In this document: piece after piece, positions 54,803-64,000 of the stretch
How the letters are laid out: each line of letters opens with the position of its first letter
How positions within the stretch are numbered: position 1 is the first letter of the stretch
Assembly: GCA_015501595.1 (NCBI GenBank)
Contig: JADNRX010000022.1
Location: 186,001-250,000 of the forward strand
Source: Hymenopellis radicata
Taxonomy: Eukaryota; Basidiomycota; Agaricomycetes; Agaricales; Physalacriaceae
DNA: 64,000 nucleotides
Reading direction: 5' to 3'
Program-made: the position numbers and the translations under genes
Notes under the pieces: model-generated
Databases searched by the model: none
What the model was told of the DNA's origin: nothing
What the model saw: only the letters and a program-made list of their open reading frames with translations

Positions 54803-55563
54803 ATAGTCTGTCACTCTGCATACCTCCCATGGAGAAATAAAGGTGCTGTTCTCAGCTTCTGGTTGCTACCTGTACTGAATTTCTTTATTTCAGATAGAGA
54901 TTTTTTGTGAAGCAGTTCCAAAAACAGCTCAAGTCCGTTCCGTGCACCGCTCCGTTCTAGGTCTAGCTTCTTAATGCACTGCCTGTCAGAACTTTCTCGC
55001 TCTCTGCGCTTCGAACTATTACGATGGCTGCATATTTCATCGAAACATCAAGGGGTTCATGGTTCAAACAGGCGATCCCACTGGCTCTGGCAAAGGTGGC
55101 CAAAGCATCTGGGGGAACCCGTTCCCAGATGAGATACGGTCTACTCTAAAGGTTGCGCTTCTTTAAATGATATTCTCACCCTGTCTGAGCTTTCACCTCA
55201 GTTCAACGCCAGAGGCATGGTCGCGATGGCCAACTCTGGGCCAGATACCAACAAGTCGTATGTTCGCTGTCAAAATTCTATCGTCTGGGTTTGATGCCGC
55301 TCCAGTCAATTCTTTATCACCTATGCCAAACAGTCCCACCTGGATGGAAAATACACCATATTCGGTAAAGTCATTGATGGTGCAGATTCTGCACTGGATG
55401 CCATGGAACGTGTACCGGTCAACAATAAGAACCGGCCTTTGAATGAGATCAAACTGGATCATGTACGTTACCGAGGGCTATTTTCACCAACTCGGATGCG
55501 CTGACATTCCTGTAGATCACTATTCACGCCAACCCAGTTGCCGACTCACAGCTGCGAAGATAG
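54803..55563 (+). pseudogene. PPIL3/Cyp10-type cyclophilin, start codon disrupted
   Basis: Peptidyl-prolyl cis-trans isomerase of the small spliceosome-associated cyclophilin group. The coding order is complete: SVTLHTSHGEIK, intron, IEIFCEAVPKTAQ, intron, [113 protein letters not shown], and ITIHANPVADSQL to the stop at 55561-55563. Catalytic Arg ([13 protein letters not shown]) and Phe are present. The only damage is at the start: where ATGTCTGTC is expected the sequence is ATAGTCTGTC (54803), a one-base insertion. It may use an unseen upstream exon, be a recent null, or be a sequencing error. The 161-bp gap to the G-alpha start is a shared promoter. Confidence 0.8.
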
Positions 55564-56112
55564 TCGCGTCGCGTACATTGAGCGGGCATGTAACAGTGGA
55601 CGCGAAGAATCCAGAGTTTCGACGTGTGTCAACTGTTGGGGGCAACTGTTGGGGTTCTTCTTGTGATCAGAAGAACGCCGGCCACTGCATCTTCGAAACT
55701 AAGACTTCGACCGCCATGTCCATTTGAACGGTCACGTACGAGTGCTCGAATGATGCCGAAGGAGTAGTTGAGAAATATCATTCAGACAAAAACATGTGTG
55801 GAGGAGTGAGAGGTAGAATAGCACATCAGGAAATGTGCACTCAAAGGTTTCCGAATGATTCAAAAGCTCATTGAAAGAGGGCTGCGGTTCCGAACAGCGT
55901 ACAACGGAGAGAGGACGGAGACCAGAATGAACGCGTAGGATAGTCGGTCAAGGAGGATCATGAAGGGCAGTCGAAGCGTCCAGTGAAATGACGGTAGATT
56001 GCATTCTGGCCATCATGGAGCATCGCGGGGACTGAGACTGCACTTACAATGGTGATAAACGTGGTGAGTTTGATATGCTATTATGCTACAAGAATATACA
56101 GTCCTTCCGCTA
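55564..56112. other. Intergenic between convergent genes
   Basis: 3' flanks of the cyclophilin and the capping-protein gene. Nothing recognised. Confidence 0.45.
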
Positions 56113-57227
56113 TTACCTCTTGATGAAGCCAACCAGTTCCTTCTGCAATTCCCTCTGTCGCCGAGTCTTCTCCAAGTCATCCACGCTCCTCAAATCATAC
56201 ACGACGTCCCTCGTCTTGCCAAAATAGACCTGTTCAGAGATCAGATAAGTCTGACAGTGGTGACCAAGCTTGATGCGTACCTCTTGTAAAAGATTGCGCA
56301 TCTTGATCTCCATCTCTTCAATCATTCTACCGGTGTTTGTTATATGCGAAGACTGATCGTGGATACCCCAATCCTGTTCGGACTAAAGAGCGCTTCAGCA
56401 CCCGGGCGAACAAGAACTGAAGAAGACTCACCTGACGGGTCATGCTCCCGCTGAGGCTAACTTCTCCATCGCGCTTCCATCCTTCAGTACCTTTCTTGTC
56501 TCCGCCTTTCTTGTCATCCTCAGGCTCAGAGCTCTTCCGCGTGATGAGCTGGAGCATAACAGTCGACGTCAGCTTGTAATGTGCGTTGCGCCCGCGTTCC
56601 GCAGTTTCGAAGACGTGAATCGAGTCCCAAGACCCAGATGGTTCATTTGGGGAGGCCGGCGTCATGACTGGCAGGATAAATTGAGCAGCGTCATTCGGGT
56701 CGTGGCGCGTGCAATCATACCTTTCTTGAGGAGAACAACTCCCGCAAATCCACCGTCATCGAGATCCCAGAGATAGACAGATGATACACCGCCTTCGAAG
56801 TACCTGATAGGCATAGATTTAGATTGCGAGCATCAATACGACGCGTAAAAGTCGCACATCTCTCGATACGTATCAAAGGCCTCGTTTGCCGAGATTTCGA
56901 GTTTGCGCAGTTTGGAAGAAGGAACGGTGCCGTCGTCCAAGGGAGGGTCATACTCGTTCGACCATGGTGACCTGCAGGACATCAGCACTGTCTCAGAACG
57001 TCTTCAGGCGCATACCGGTAGCACTCGCCGTCTCTATTGTAATCGCAGGCAAGATACTCCCTACCCGTAGCGCGGTCCGTCTTGAGCTGAAGCGGTTGGT
57101 CGACGCTACCCAGCAGATCATCCGCGTAGTCAGGGCATATTCCTATCAGCGCATTGACATTCTCTTCAGTGCGAGTCGGCGGGAGCCTGCGCATAAGATC
57201 CAGCATAGAATCGACGAGGTCCGTCAT
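56113..57227 (-). CDS. CAP2: F-actin-capping protein subunit beta (Cap2)
   Basis: Forms the CapZ heterodimer that caps actin barbed ends at cortical patches. Start at 57227, [20 protein letters not shown], followed by [109 protein letters not shown] and GVVLLKK. After introns come [44 protein letters not shown], the exon [20 protein letters not shown] and the C-terminal amphipathic tail [35 protein letters not shown]. Every family block is present in order. The Lys/Glu/Asp-rich loop [13 protein letters not shown] is an insertion compared with yeast and animal proteins. Confidence 0.93.
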
Positions 57228-57742
57228 TATGGCCGCCGAGTAATGGTGAGTTGAGATCGACGTTGAGAGCAAGATGGGCGCAGTCGTCGCAGCCAAGCAG
57301 CTGCAAATGATGCGCCCATCGATTGCCTGATCGGGACGACGCCGGCTTCTGGCGGGATATGTGGCGTCTGATAGGGAACTGCTTAAAGATAGATGACCTT
57401 CGTGAATGAAAAGGTGGCGCTTATGGGGCGACTATCGGACGGTCCTGTCAATCAAACCTCCCCCAATTCGGAATTACACACTACCAAGAACAACAGCAAT
57501 AAGGAGGATAGGTACTTGGATGTGGTAGAATGAACTGATATCCCCACGGACGCGCTATTAAGGTACCTTACAAGGACATCCTTTGGAACATGCACTCCGA
57601 AACCTGTACTTCAAATTAACGTACTTATCGCCTGAGGGTACAGCGTGAGGGTCACGTTAGCGCTAAGAGTTCCCCTTGCAGAAGAAATCAGGGTCCACAA
57701 CTCATACTGCTTCGGGTGCGTCATAGGGAATAGACTCATGTG
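57228..57742. other. Intergenic, no gene seen
   Basis: Upstream region of the capping-protein gene and 3' flank of the next minus-strand gene. Nothing recognised. Confidence 0.45.
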
Positions 57743-59316
57743 TCACCCCAGTTTCCGTTGTAACCGTAATCTGCCAGATATCAGCACGCTTCCATTGAAT
57801 ACAGGAGACATTGCTCGCACCTCGATATCATGTGGCGCTGGCTGTTCATGATCCTTCCTAAACCAACCGAATAATCGCTTTGAAAGAGTTGGTTGTGGCC
57901 GTTGTACAGCCGCGCCGTCCACATCTCCAACACTGATATGGACCTCGGTCTGAGGATATCTCAGCCCAAATACTGGTTTCGAAAATGGATGACAAAATTG
58001 TGATTCCTGAAACCCGCTGCGATGCGGCGCTCGTGCTATTGAGGCGCCGGCTTGGTATGCAGGGATTAAATTGAGATCCTTTGATACGATGCCAGATGGA
58101 AAGGTCGGTATTCCTTTCCGTTTCTTGGCGCCCGTGGCCCAATACAACACATAGGCGTTGACAATGACCTGTCGTTACCATCACCGCCAAAACATCGGGC
58201 AGATACAAAGCAACACGTACATCTGCGCCACAACTTCCTAGACATAGCCAACCTAACTCATGACCACGGAGGGCAGTCAATACAGCAATATTGACCTACT
58301 TAGAAGGTTGTTGAGCTGTCAAAGAAGTTTGAAATTATGCCTTACTGTAGAGGTCGTGAGAGCAACCGTCGACGCCCTGTGTAGTCCTATGAGCTTATGC
58401 AACGGGGGCGAGTCTGAGAGCACGCATACACAAGTGCCCTTTTCGCGACCCGCTTGACGCGTCGGTTCAAAGACTGAGTTCTTATCAACGGCCATAGAAA
58501 TGCCGCGGTCAAAAAGATGCTGATATAACTGAAGAAGTCGTTCAACGACGTCGCACAAGATATCGAGGTTGAAATGACACTCACAGATCGTAGCTCAACA
58601 GAGGAATAGAAGACATAGCCTTCAATCCAATCATGCATGCCATATCACCTTCTCTGTAGTAATATGTGCGACCTAGGCAGGACTGTATTGAAGACCGGAA
58701 ATCAACCGGTACGTACACACTCACCAAATAACATCAGGAAAATGACAACAGAGTAGAGACAGACCGTGATGAACGAGACGACATAGATCGGAGACTTGAA
58801 CCGTGCGACGCAAGAAACGGGTGACCAAACGATGTAAACTCGTTCAACTGCAAGCTCGATCAGGATCAACGGAAATGGCCTCTTACGCGACTTACTGAGG
58901 AAGGCATAGATGAGGAGCTTAGAAGTCGAGTAGAACGCGATGCACAGATGAATGGCAGCCGAACACACGCTCTCTTGTAGCTCTAACCCCACTCCAAAGA
59001 TAAGGATGCCACCTAGGCGTTTCGTCATGGCCAGCGCGGAGTGATAACGTTGATTCACACCCACTCGAAAAGAGGAATAGCCAAGAATCCAAGAATACCA
59101 GGATAAGACAGAGACGTGGCCAAGGGATCTGAAAAATCGCTCTATAGGAAACCAAACGTTCAAGAGCGATCCTGCGAGAAAGACAATGGGAAAGGAGAGA
59201 AACACCTAGAGTCTTGTGAGCATGGCCACATGTAACAAATCGCCGGGAAACGCACCCAGGAAATGAATGAGCGAGCTCACTACCTGCGCGCCTACTGAAG
59301 GGAACAGCGATGGCAT
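57743..59316 (-). CDS. Multi-pass membrane protein, paralogue 1 (about seven helices), unknown
   Basis: Start MPSLFPSVGAQVVSSLIHFL at 59316, with the first helix followed by a short intron-split loop. Further segments: LSWYSWILGYSSFRVGVNQR, KRLGGILIFGVGLELQESVC, SAAIHLCIAFYSTSKLLIYA, ARFKSPIYVVSFITVCLYSV, a helix in the exon with DMACMIGLK, IFLTAAFLWPLIRTQSLNRR, a helix with ALTTSTVNIAVLTALRGHEL, and GWLCLGSCGADV. It ends in a hydrophilic cytosolic tail (SKRLFGWFRKDHEQPAPHDI). Helix count and tail suit a seven-helix receptor-like protein, but no known GPCR class motif is visible. A paralogue at 62337-63970 has the same order of motifs. Exon edges are approximate. Confidence 0.65.
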
Positions 59317-59918
59317 GGTGAAGAAGGTGGTGGTAAATGCATGAGGGTCGCTTTTGTTTTTCGTTTTGCGGCTGTCATGGATTTCAATGTAGCTAAAGGG
59401 GGACATGTTCGGTCTTTGTAGGTTTTGATGGCCTTGTCAATGTCATGACGCGCTAAATTGTGCTTTCCCTGACCTAACTTGCCTTACCATATACGCGGAA
59501 AGGCTAAGCTTTGAAAGTTGTTAGGATGGTCATTTGTAAACCCCGTATGTTGTAGATTAAGAGGAAGCGAACTGACAACGGCATCTCCATGTCAGAGACG
59601 TGCATGGAATGTGACGGCGCCTAGGTTTATGGAAAATCATTGTCCGTCACGTCTGCGAACCTGAGGACAAGATAGCTGCCTGAATTGAGTCTAGAGCTAG
59701 ATGCCTAGCGTAAATCACCACCTCTGCGATGCTTCGCATGAGGTCGGGCGTCCTTCGCTTGCTCGGTACGATTCCAGATACGTACAGTCCAGTGACAGTA
59801 GTCCATGCATTACTATGTCTTCTAGTAGGGTCAAACATTACGAATGCAGCTAATGACGGCAACTCAGTTTATTGAATGAATACTCGGAAGCGTCGAAGAG
59901 CATCGTACCACATGTGAG
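59317..59918. other. Intergenic, no gene seen
   Basis: Upstream region of the membrane-protein gene and 3' flank of the kinase gene. A 71-codon minus-strand frame is not supported. Confidence 0.4.
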
Positions 59919-61105
59919 TTACACCTTGTCCTTCTCCGTCGTCCACATCAGTTTCAAGCCTCGAAACCCCTCCATAACGACTTCCCTCGTCTTCGATTTA
60001 CTCCCCCAAGGTATCCGTGGGGTCCATATTACAAGATGGGTAAGCCGCAGTGCCATCATGTCACGGAACAGGACGGAATCAGACGTCAAATCGCCTCGAC
60101 CCGACGAATTGGCGTACGCCTCGGATAGAGAATCAATAAGAAGGGTGGCCACTTCAGTTAATGCGGGATAAAAGCATCGAATCAGATGAGCTTCGGCACA
60201 GAATTGTCCTAGGTCATGACCGGGAAGACCTGTTTTGGCTAGCTCCCAATCAACTATGGAGAGCCTTTCAATCACGTCGCCTTCAGCTTTGATGACGATA
60301 TTTCCAGGCCAGAAGTCGCCCATTACGAACTAGAACACGATTCAACAACATATTCGAGGCAAATGACCGTCACGTACATATTCCGTAGCCGAGACGATGG
60401 CTGCCTCGGCCTCGCTGGCAAACGCAGCCAGAGCAGCCAGATCATCATTAGACACTTCCAATGGAGGATCTTCCAGAGGTGGTAGTTTATCCTTTCCATT
60501 AAGCGTCGATTCCAATTGCCCAAACTCCACCCATGCCGAAATCTTCTTGCCCCAGATATTTGCCTTGAACAGTTGGCGCATGTTCTGGTCCGCTTTACTA
60601 CGAGTATGCATATGCGATAAGAACTCGCCCAAAGCATTGCCGATCTCTTTGGATAGGGTGGGTGTGCAGTGTCCGTCCAGAATAAACTGCTTCAGCGTAG
60701 TGGCGCCCTCGCCGCAGTCGTCCATAATCATGCAATGAGCTTCTTCGTCAAAGAGATGAATATTGGGTACAGTAGCCACCGAAGACGCTGGGAGCCAGGT
60801 GTTAACCCATCTCATCGCTTCAGCTTCGAATTTCTGTTCCGTGACATCATTAGTATTTACTTGGCCGGCAGAGTTGTAGAACTTACCTGACGACTCAACT
60901 CAAGACTGATGGTCCCGTTGGTGGCTGAGAAGGCTTTACCGTGCTTGAAAACAAGCGTTCGGTGACCTTCATATGGGACAGAAAGACGAAGGCGGAACAC
61001 GAAATTGGTGTTGCCGCCAGAGAGGAGTTTTATGTCAGAGGCTGCGAATGGTCCCTCGGAGAGATATTGCTTCACATCGTCGACGCGAGATAAATCGAGC
61101 GGCAT
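59919..61105 (-). CDS. APH/ChoK-type small-molecule kinase (aminoglycoside-phosphotransferase fold)
   Basis: Protein-kinase-like enzyme that phosphorylates a small metabolite; methylthioribose-kinase-like or choline-kinase-like substrates are possible. Start MPLDLSRVDDVKQYLSEGPF at 61105. The nucleotide loop is DIKLLSGGNTNFVFRLRLSV, with the ATP Lys in TLVFKHGKAF. The middle has FDEEAHCMIMDDCGEGATTL, LGEFLSHMHTRSKADQNMRQ and KANIWGKKISAWVEFGQLES. The catalytic loop after the last intron is VMGDFWPGNIVI (the Brenner H-G-D-x4-N motif with Met for His), followed by LSIVDWELAKTGLPGHDLGQ, where D-W-E replaces D-F-G. The C-terminus is WTPRIPWGSKSKTREVVMEG to KDKV. All three exons join in frame. Confidence 0.8.
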
Positions 61106-62336
61106 CTCAACAGGAAGTGAACACAATGCCGTAGTTCCTTTATACGGGTTGGAGCGGTCCCGTCGTGTCAAAACTAGTCAGTCCAAGTCAAGTCCAAGTA
61201 GGTTCGGTGCACAAAGAACGAGGACCGGGTCCAAGTCAGGGTGTGGCAAGTAGACGCGAACGAAAATAATCTGAATCTATTGCAAACTTGTTGAAGCATA
61301 TGATGAAGACAAGAAAACGTCGCACATACGGTGGAGCGCGCGTTGTAGAGACCCGAGTTCGACCTATACCATGCAATTACAGGAACGTCAAGACTCCTGG
61401 TCCTTGAAACATGAGATCTGAGATTGCGCATGAAAGGGTGGTGGCGGTGGTGGTGGTCACCGCATTAGACCGCATTTTGGGAACGTGACTTGTAACGCGA
61501 CGTGTAACCCTAACCCTACGCATTCCTGTCAACTTTCGTGAACAACCATCAACGAAGTAGTATATCCAATGACAGCGCCTTCTGTTCTTCATTTATCCCC
61601 CGTTCTCGCATGACTTTGCACACGATCACATTTTACAGTAACCGACTACAGCACAAAGGGACTGAGACAATGTGGCGCGCACCAGCCCCGGTGGACCACA
61701 TCAACCACCATCATCTTCCCCAATAGCCACCCATATCCAACAACACAGAGGTGACTTGTTTGATGGAAGGCAAGTCGATTATTGACTGAAGACTTCCCAG
61801 TCCCGCTACTTTCTTGAAAGAGCAACAGCGGTTATTCCGCCTGTTCTGGGCAGACCGTGACCGCGTGACCTCTTTCCTGTCGACTTGAAGCGTTCCCTCA
61901 TCAGGTGGCGTCTCGATGCACCGAAGGTCTTCGATCCTCGTCCAACCTGTTTTCATTCGCCGCTGTGGCTCTTAAGGAGGTCCCCCGCTCTCCGGAGTTT
62001 GCATTTAGATATATAAACAATCTCGGGAGAAACACGCGTGTTCCTTTGGGTGCTGTTCTTTGCCTCCTACTTTGACTCTCCAAAGAGTGGCCCGAGCCAC
62101 CGAGTCGCAGTGCATGCCTGAAGAAAACTGACAACAGAGCGAACAGGGCTTGAAAAAGAATCCGATCGTTCGAATAGCGCCAGGCCATAAGAACTTCATG
62201 CACAACGAAATTGATCCTCATCGCAAATGGTGACGTGTATTACATACATTAAGCGACCAGCGCTACAAAAAGCATTCCTACTAATACAATCTAGTCTTCA
62301 TCATAAAACCCGACATGATGCAAGGAGTTAAATACT
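61106..62336. other. Intergenic, no gene seen
   Basis: About 1.2 kb with overlapping short frames only. Two telomere-like CCCTAA units (61505-61517) occur by chance within otherwise unique DNA, and a similar single pair lies at 29529. Nothing else is recognised. Confidence 0.4.
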
Positions 62337-63970
62337 TCATCGGGATGCCCTCTCGTTGTCGACGTCTTGCGGCAGCCTGACCTCTGACACAGATGACCTT
62401 ACGCTGCCGATGACAAAGCCGCGTTCCACTTCTTGGATCTCATCTTCGTTTTTCACCGCAACCTGACGATCCGTCAATGCTTGAACTGTGGACTGCGAGA
62501 CAATGTAATGCATACCCGAAGCTCGGGAACCTCCGACCTGGGGCGCTTCATTCCCTGGGTCATAACCCTGAATATAGATTCCGCATTCTGGAGCTTATAG
62601 GAACAGATTGACTCCTCAAATTGCGATGGAGGCGAGGGCGAGCCAACATAGACCTTCGCCGGCGGTGGAGGAAGGAAGTCATACATGCTGTGGTTGATCC
62701 TGGAGAATTCTGTCTCGCCAGCCTTTGGCGAGACCAGAACTGGCCGGTCCACGGAAGCATTGGCAGCTGAGATGCCAAGATCGATAGTGTGTCGTACTAA
62801 CTCCTGCTCCGACGTGGGTAACTGCGCTCTAACGTCGGCGGACAGGGTGACCCAAAGAATCGCCAGGCCGTTGAAAACGACCTGGCGAGGCGATCAGTAT
62901 TGGCGCAGAATAGGATGGGGAGGAATATCGTACGTCTGCGGCACAGCTTAAGAGGCAGACCCAGCCTAGTTGCTGTCCTTTCATGAGGGTGAGGACGATT
63001 ATGTTGGCTGTAGACGTTGTCAGCGCCACACAGGCAGCACTATACAGGGACGAGGGGTCAATGACTGGTAATCGAAGAACGTCGGGTAGACGCACATTAG
63101 AGTCCGGAGAGCGACATTCCTGATCTGGGGGTTCATGTTGCGACGAATGAGGGGATAAAGGAAGAGACTTGTGAGGAAGACATTGACGAAGCTATTAAAT
63201 AATAGTAGTCAGTCATTTTGTGCGCAGAGTAACTGTTAGACCTACGCATCATACGTCAACAACATGATACTGGCGTAGCGCTTTACTCCAATGATACAGG
63301 CTTGATCGTGCTCCCGCAAGAAGGTGACCCTGCCTGAAGACTAATTAGATTCGGTTCAACCGTTCATTAGAACTTACCGATTATCATGGTACAGACGACT
63401 GCACCGTACGCTCCCACTATGGCGGCAGATATCTTGTAGATCGTCGAGTGTCGTCGCTTTGAGCCAGCTGTCGGAGACCAAACGACATGAACCTTTTCGA
63501 CTGAACGAGGTGAGACTGGTGCGCGCGAGTGGCAACACGGATGGACTCACTCAGGAAGCAGTATATCAAAAGTTTTGATGTGCCGTAGAAGAAGAGACAG
63601 ATATAGATTGCCACTGCACAACTCGTGGCGTTCGTTGACAATCCAACGCCGAACGTGATGATGCCGCCTGTTAAGGAGCGGTCAACGCAGGCCGATGAAA
63701 ATTCGCAAGAACGTACTGGAGAACAAGAACGCCCATGAATCCAAGAAGATGAGCAGGATGCATAAACGAGCCCATGTAGTCTGTTTCAATGTGTTCCACG
63801 AAAGCACCTCTTCCGATGCGAGCCGTCCTGATACACAATGCGAAATAACGGATATCCCTGAAATCGTGCGCATAAGATCGTGTGAGGTGACCGTCAAAGA
63901 TAGTACCTGCGAAGTAAATGAATGAACTCAGAGCTTGCATCCCGGGGGATGGAAAATTTAGCGAAGGCAT
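62337..63970 (-). CDS. Multi-pass membrane protein, paralogue 2, unknown
   Basis: Start MPSLNFPSPGMQALSSFIYF at 63970, matching the MPSLFPSVGAQVVSSLIHFL start of paralogue 1. Later exons: AHLLGFMGVLVLQYVLANF, GGIITFGVGLSTNATSCAVA, IYICLFFYGTSKLLIYCFLS, a helix near STIYKISAAIVGAYGAVVCT, DQACIIGVKRYASIMLLTYD, VNVFLTSLFLYPLIRRNMNP, ALTTSTANIIVLTLMKGQQL and GWVCLLSCAADV. The tail is hydrophilic (QELVRHTIDLGISAANASVD, then SRASGMHYIVSQSTVQALTD) to the stop at 62337. The tail is unrelated to that of paralogue 1, so the two may differ in signalling partner. Exon edges are approximate. Confidence 0.65.
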
Positions 63971-64000
63971 TGTAAGGCGAGAAGAGTCTGGACCTTCATG

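Noticed and set aside
61500..61520. Telomere-like CCCTAACCCTA
   Set aside because: Fewer than two full units in unique sequence; not a telomere or a credible interstitial telomeric array.

Overview
The window is a typical stretch of a filamentous basidiomycete genome, most likely a wood- or litter-decay agaricomycete. The reasons are: many short introns (about 45-60 nt) with GT..AG ends and CTAAC/CTAAT-like branch points; short intergenic gaps; and a gene set seen in decay fungi (alcohol/methanol-type GMC oxidase, secreted oxalate decarboxylase, fungal glutathione transferase, RTA1-like protein, atypical G-alpha). All gene models were spliced by eye, so exon edges are approximate except where I state that the summed exon length is in frame. 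Family names come from recognising motifs, not from a search.

Layout. 1-3.0 kb: 3' part of a ZIP zinc transporter and a Nudix diphosphoinositol-polyphosphate hydrolase. 3.5-7.0 kb: an intact alcohol oxidase on the minus strand, with shuffled duplicate pieces of itself downstream. 7.6-9.0 kb: a possible decayed gene and a small unknown protein. 10-12.6 kb: a VTC1-like vacuolar polyphosphate-transport chaperone and a fungal membrane protein. 13.3-17.6 kb: an SRPBCC-like protein, a previously hidden cysteine-rich mini-gene, and an O-methyltransferase split by a 1.1-kb non-autonomous LTR element. 17.9-22.1 kb: a 3.9-kb segment bounded by a 143-bp inverted repeat and filled with gene relics (sterol glucosyltransferase-like, Ase1/PRC1-like). 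22.9-25.4 kb: COQ9 and PEX11. 26-30.4 kb: a copia gag remnant, a formin-type GBD/FH3 protein and a glutathione transferase.

31-44 kb: an RTA1-like protein, an NADP-dependent alkenal/ketone reductase, a truncated DUF6697-like copy, a secreted Lys/Asp/Glu repeat protein, a MITE, an MFS monocarboxylate-type transporter, a broken copy of the reductase and two tandem DUF6697-like genes. The reductase plus DUF6697-like pair is a duplicated block with complementary decay. 45-49.4 kb: a disordered coiled-coil protein and oxalate decarboxylase. 49.4-52.8 kb is gene-poor. 52.8-57.2 kb: an atypical G-alpha subunit whose catalytic Gln is replaced, a divergently transcribed PPIL3-type cyclophilin with a damaged start codon, and the F-actin capping protein beta subunit. 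57.7-64 kb: two paralogous multi-pass membrane proteins flanking an APH-type small-molecule kinase.

This is not an operon-style locus. The functional links are loose: peroxisomal/alcohol metabolism (alcohol oxidase, PEX11), oxalate and aromatic detoxification (ODC, OMT, GST, reductase, RTA1) and signalling/cytoskeleton (G-alpha, GBD/FH3, capping protein, Ase1 relic). The strongest novelties are the LTR element inside the OMT exon, the Cys-rich mini-gene, the secreted charged-repeat protein, and the relic-filled segment between inverted repeats.
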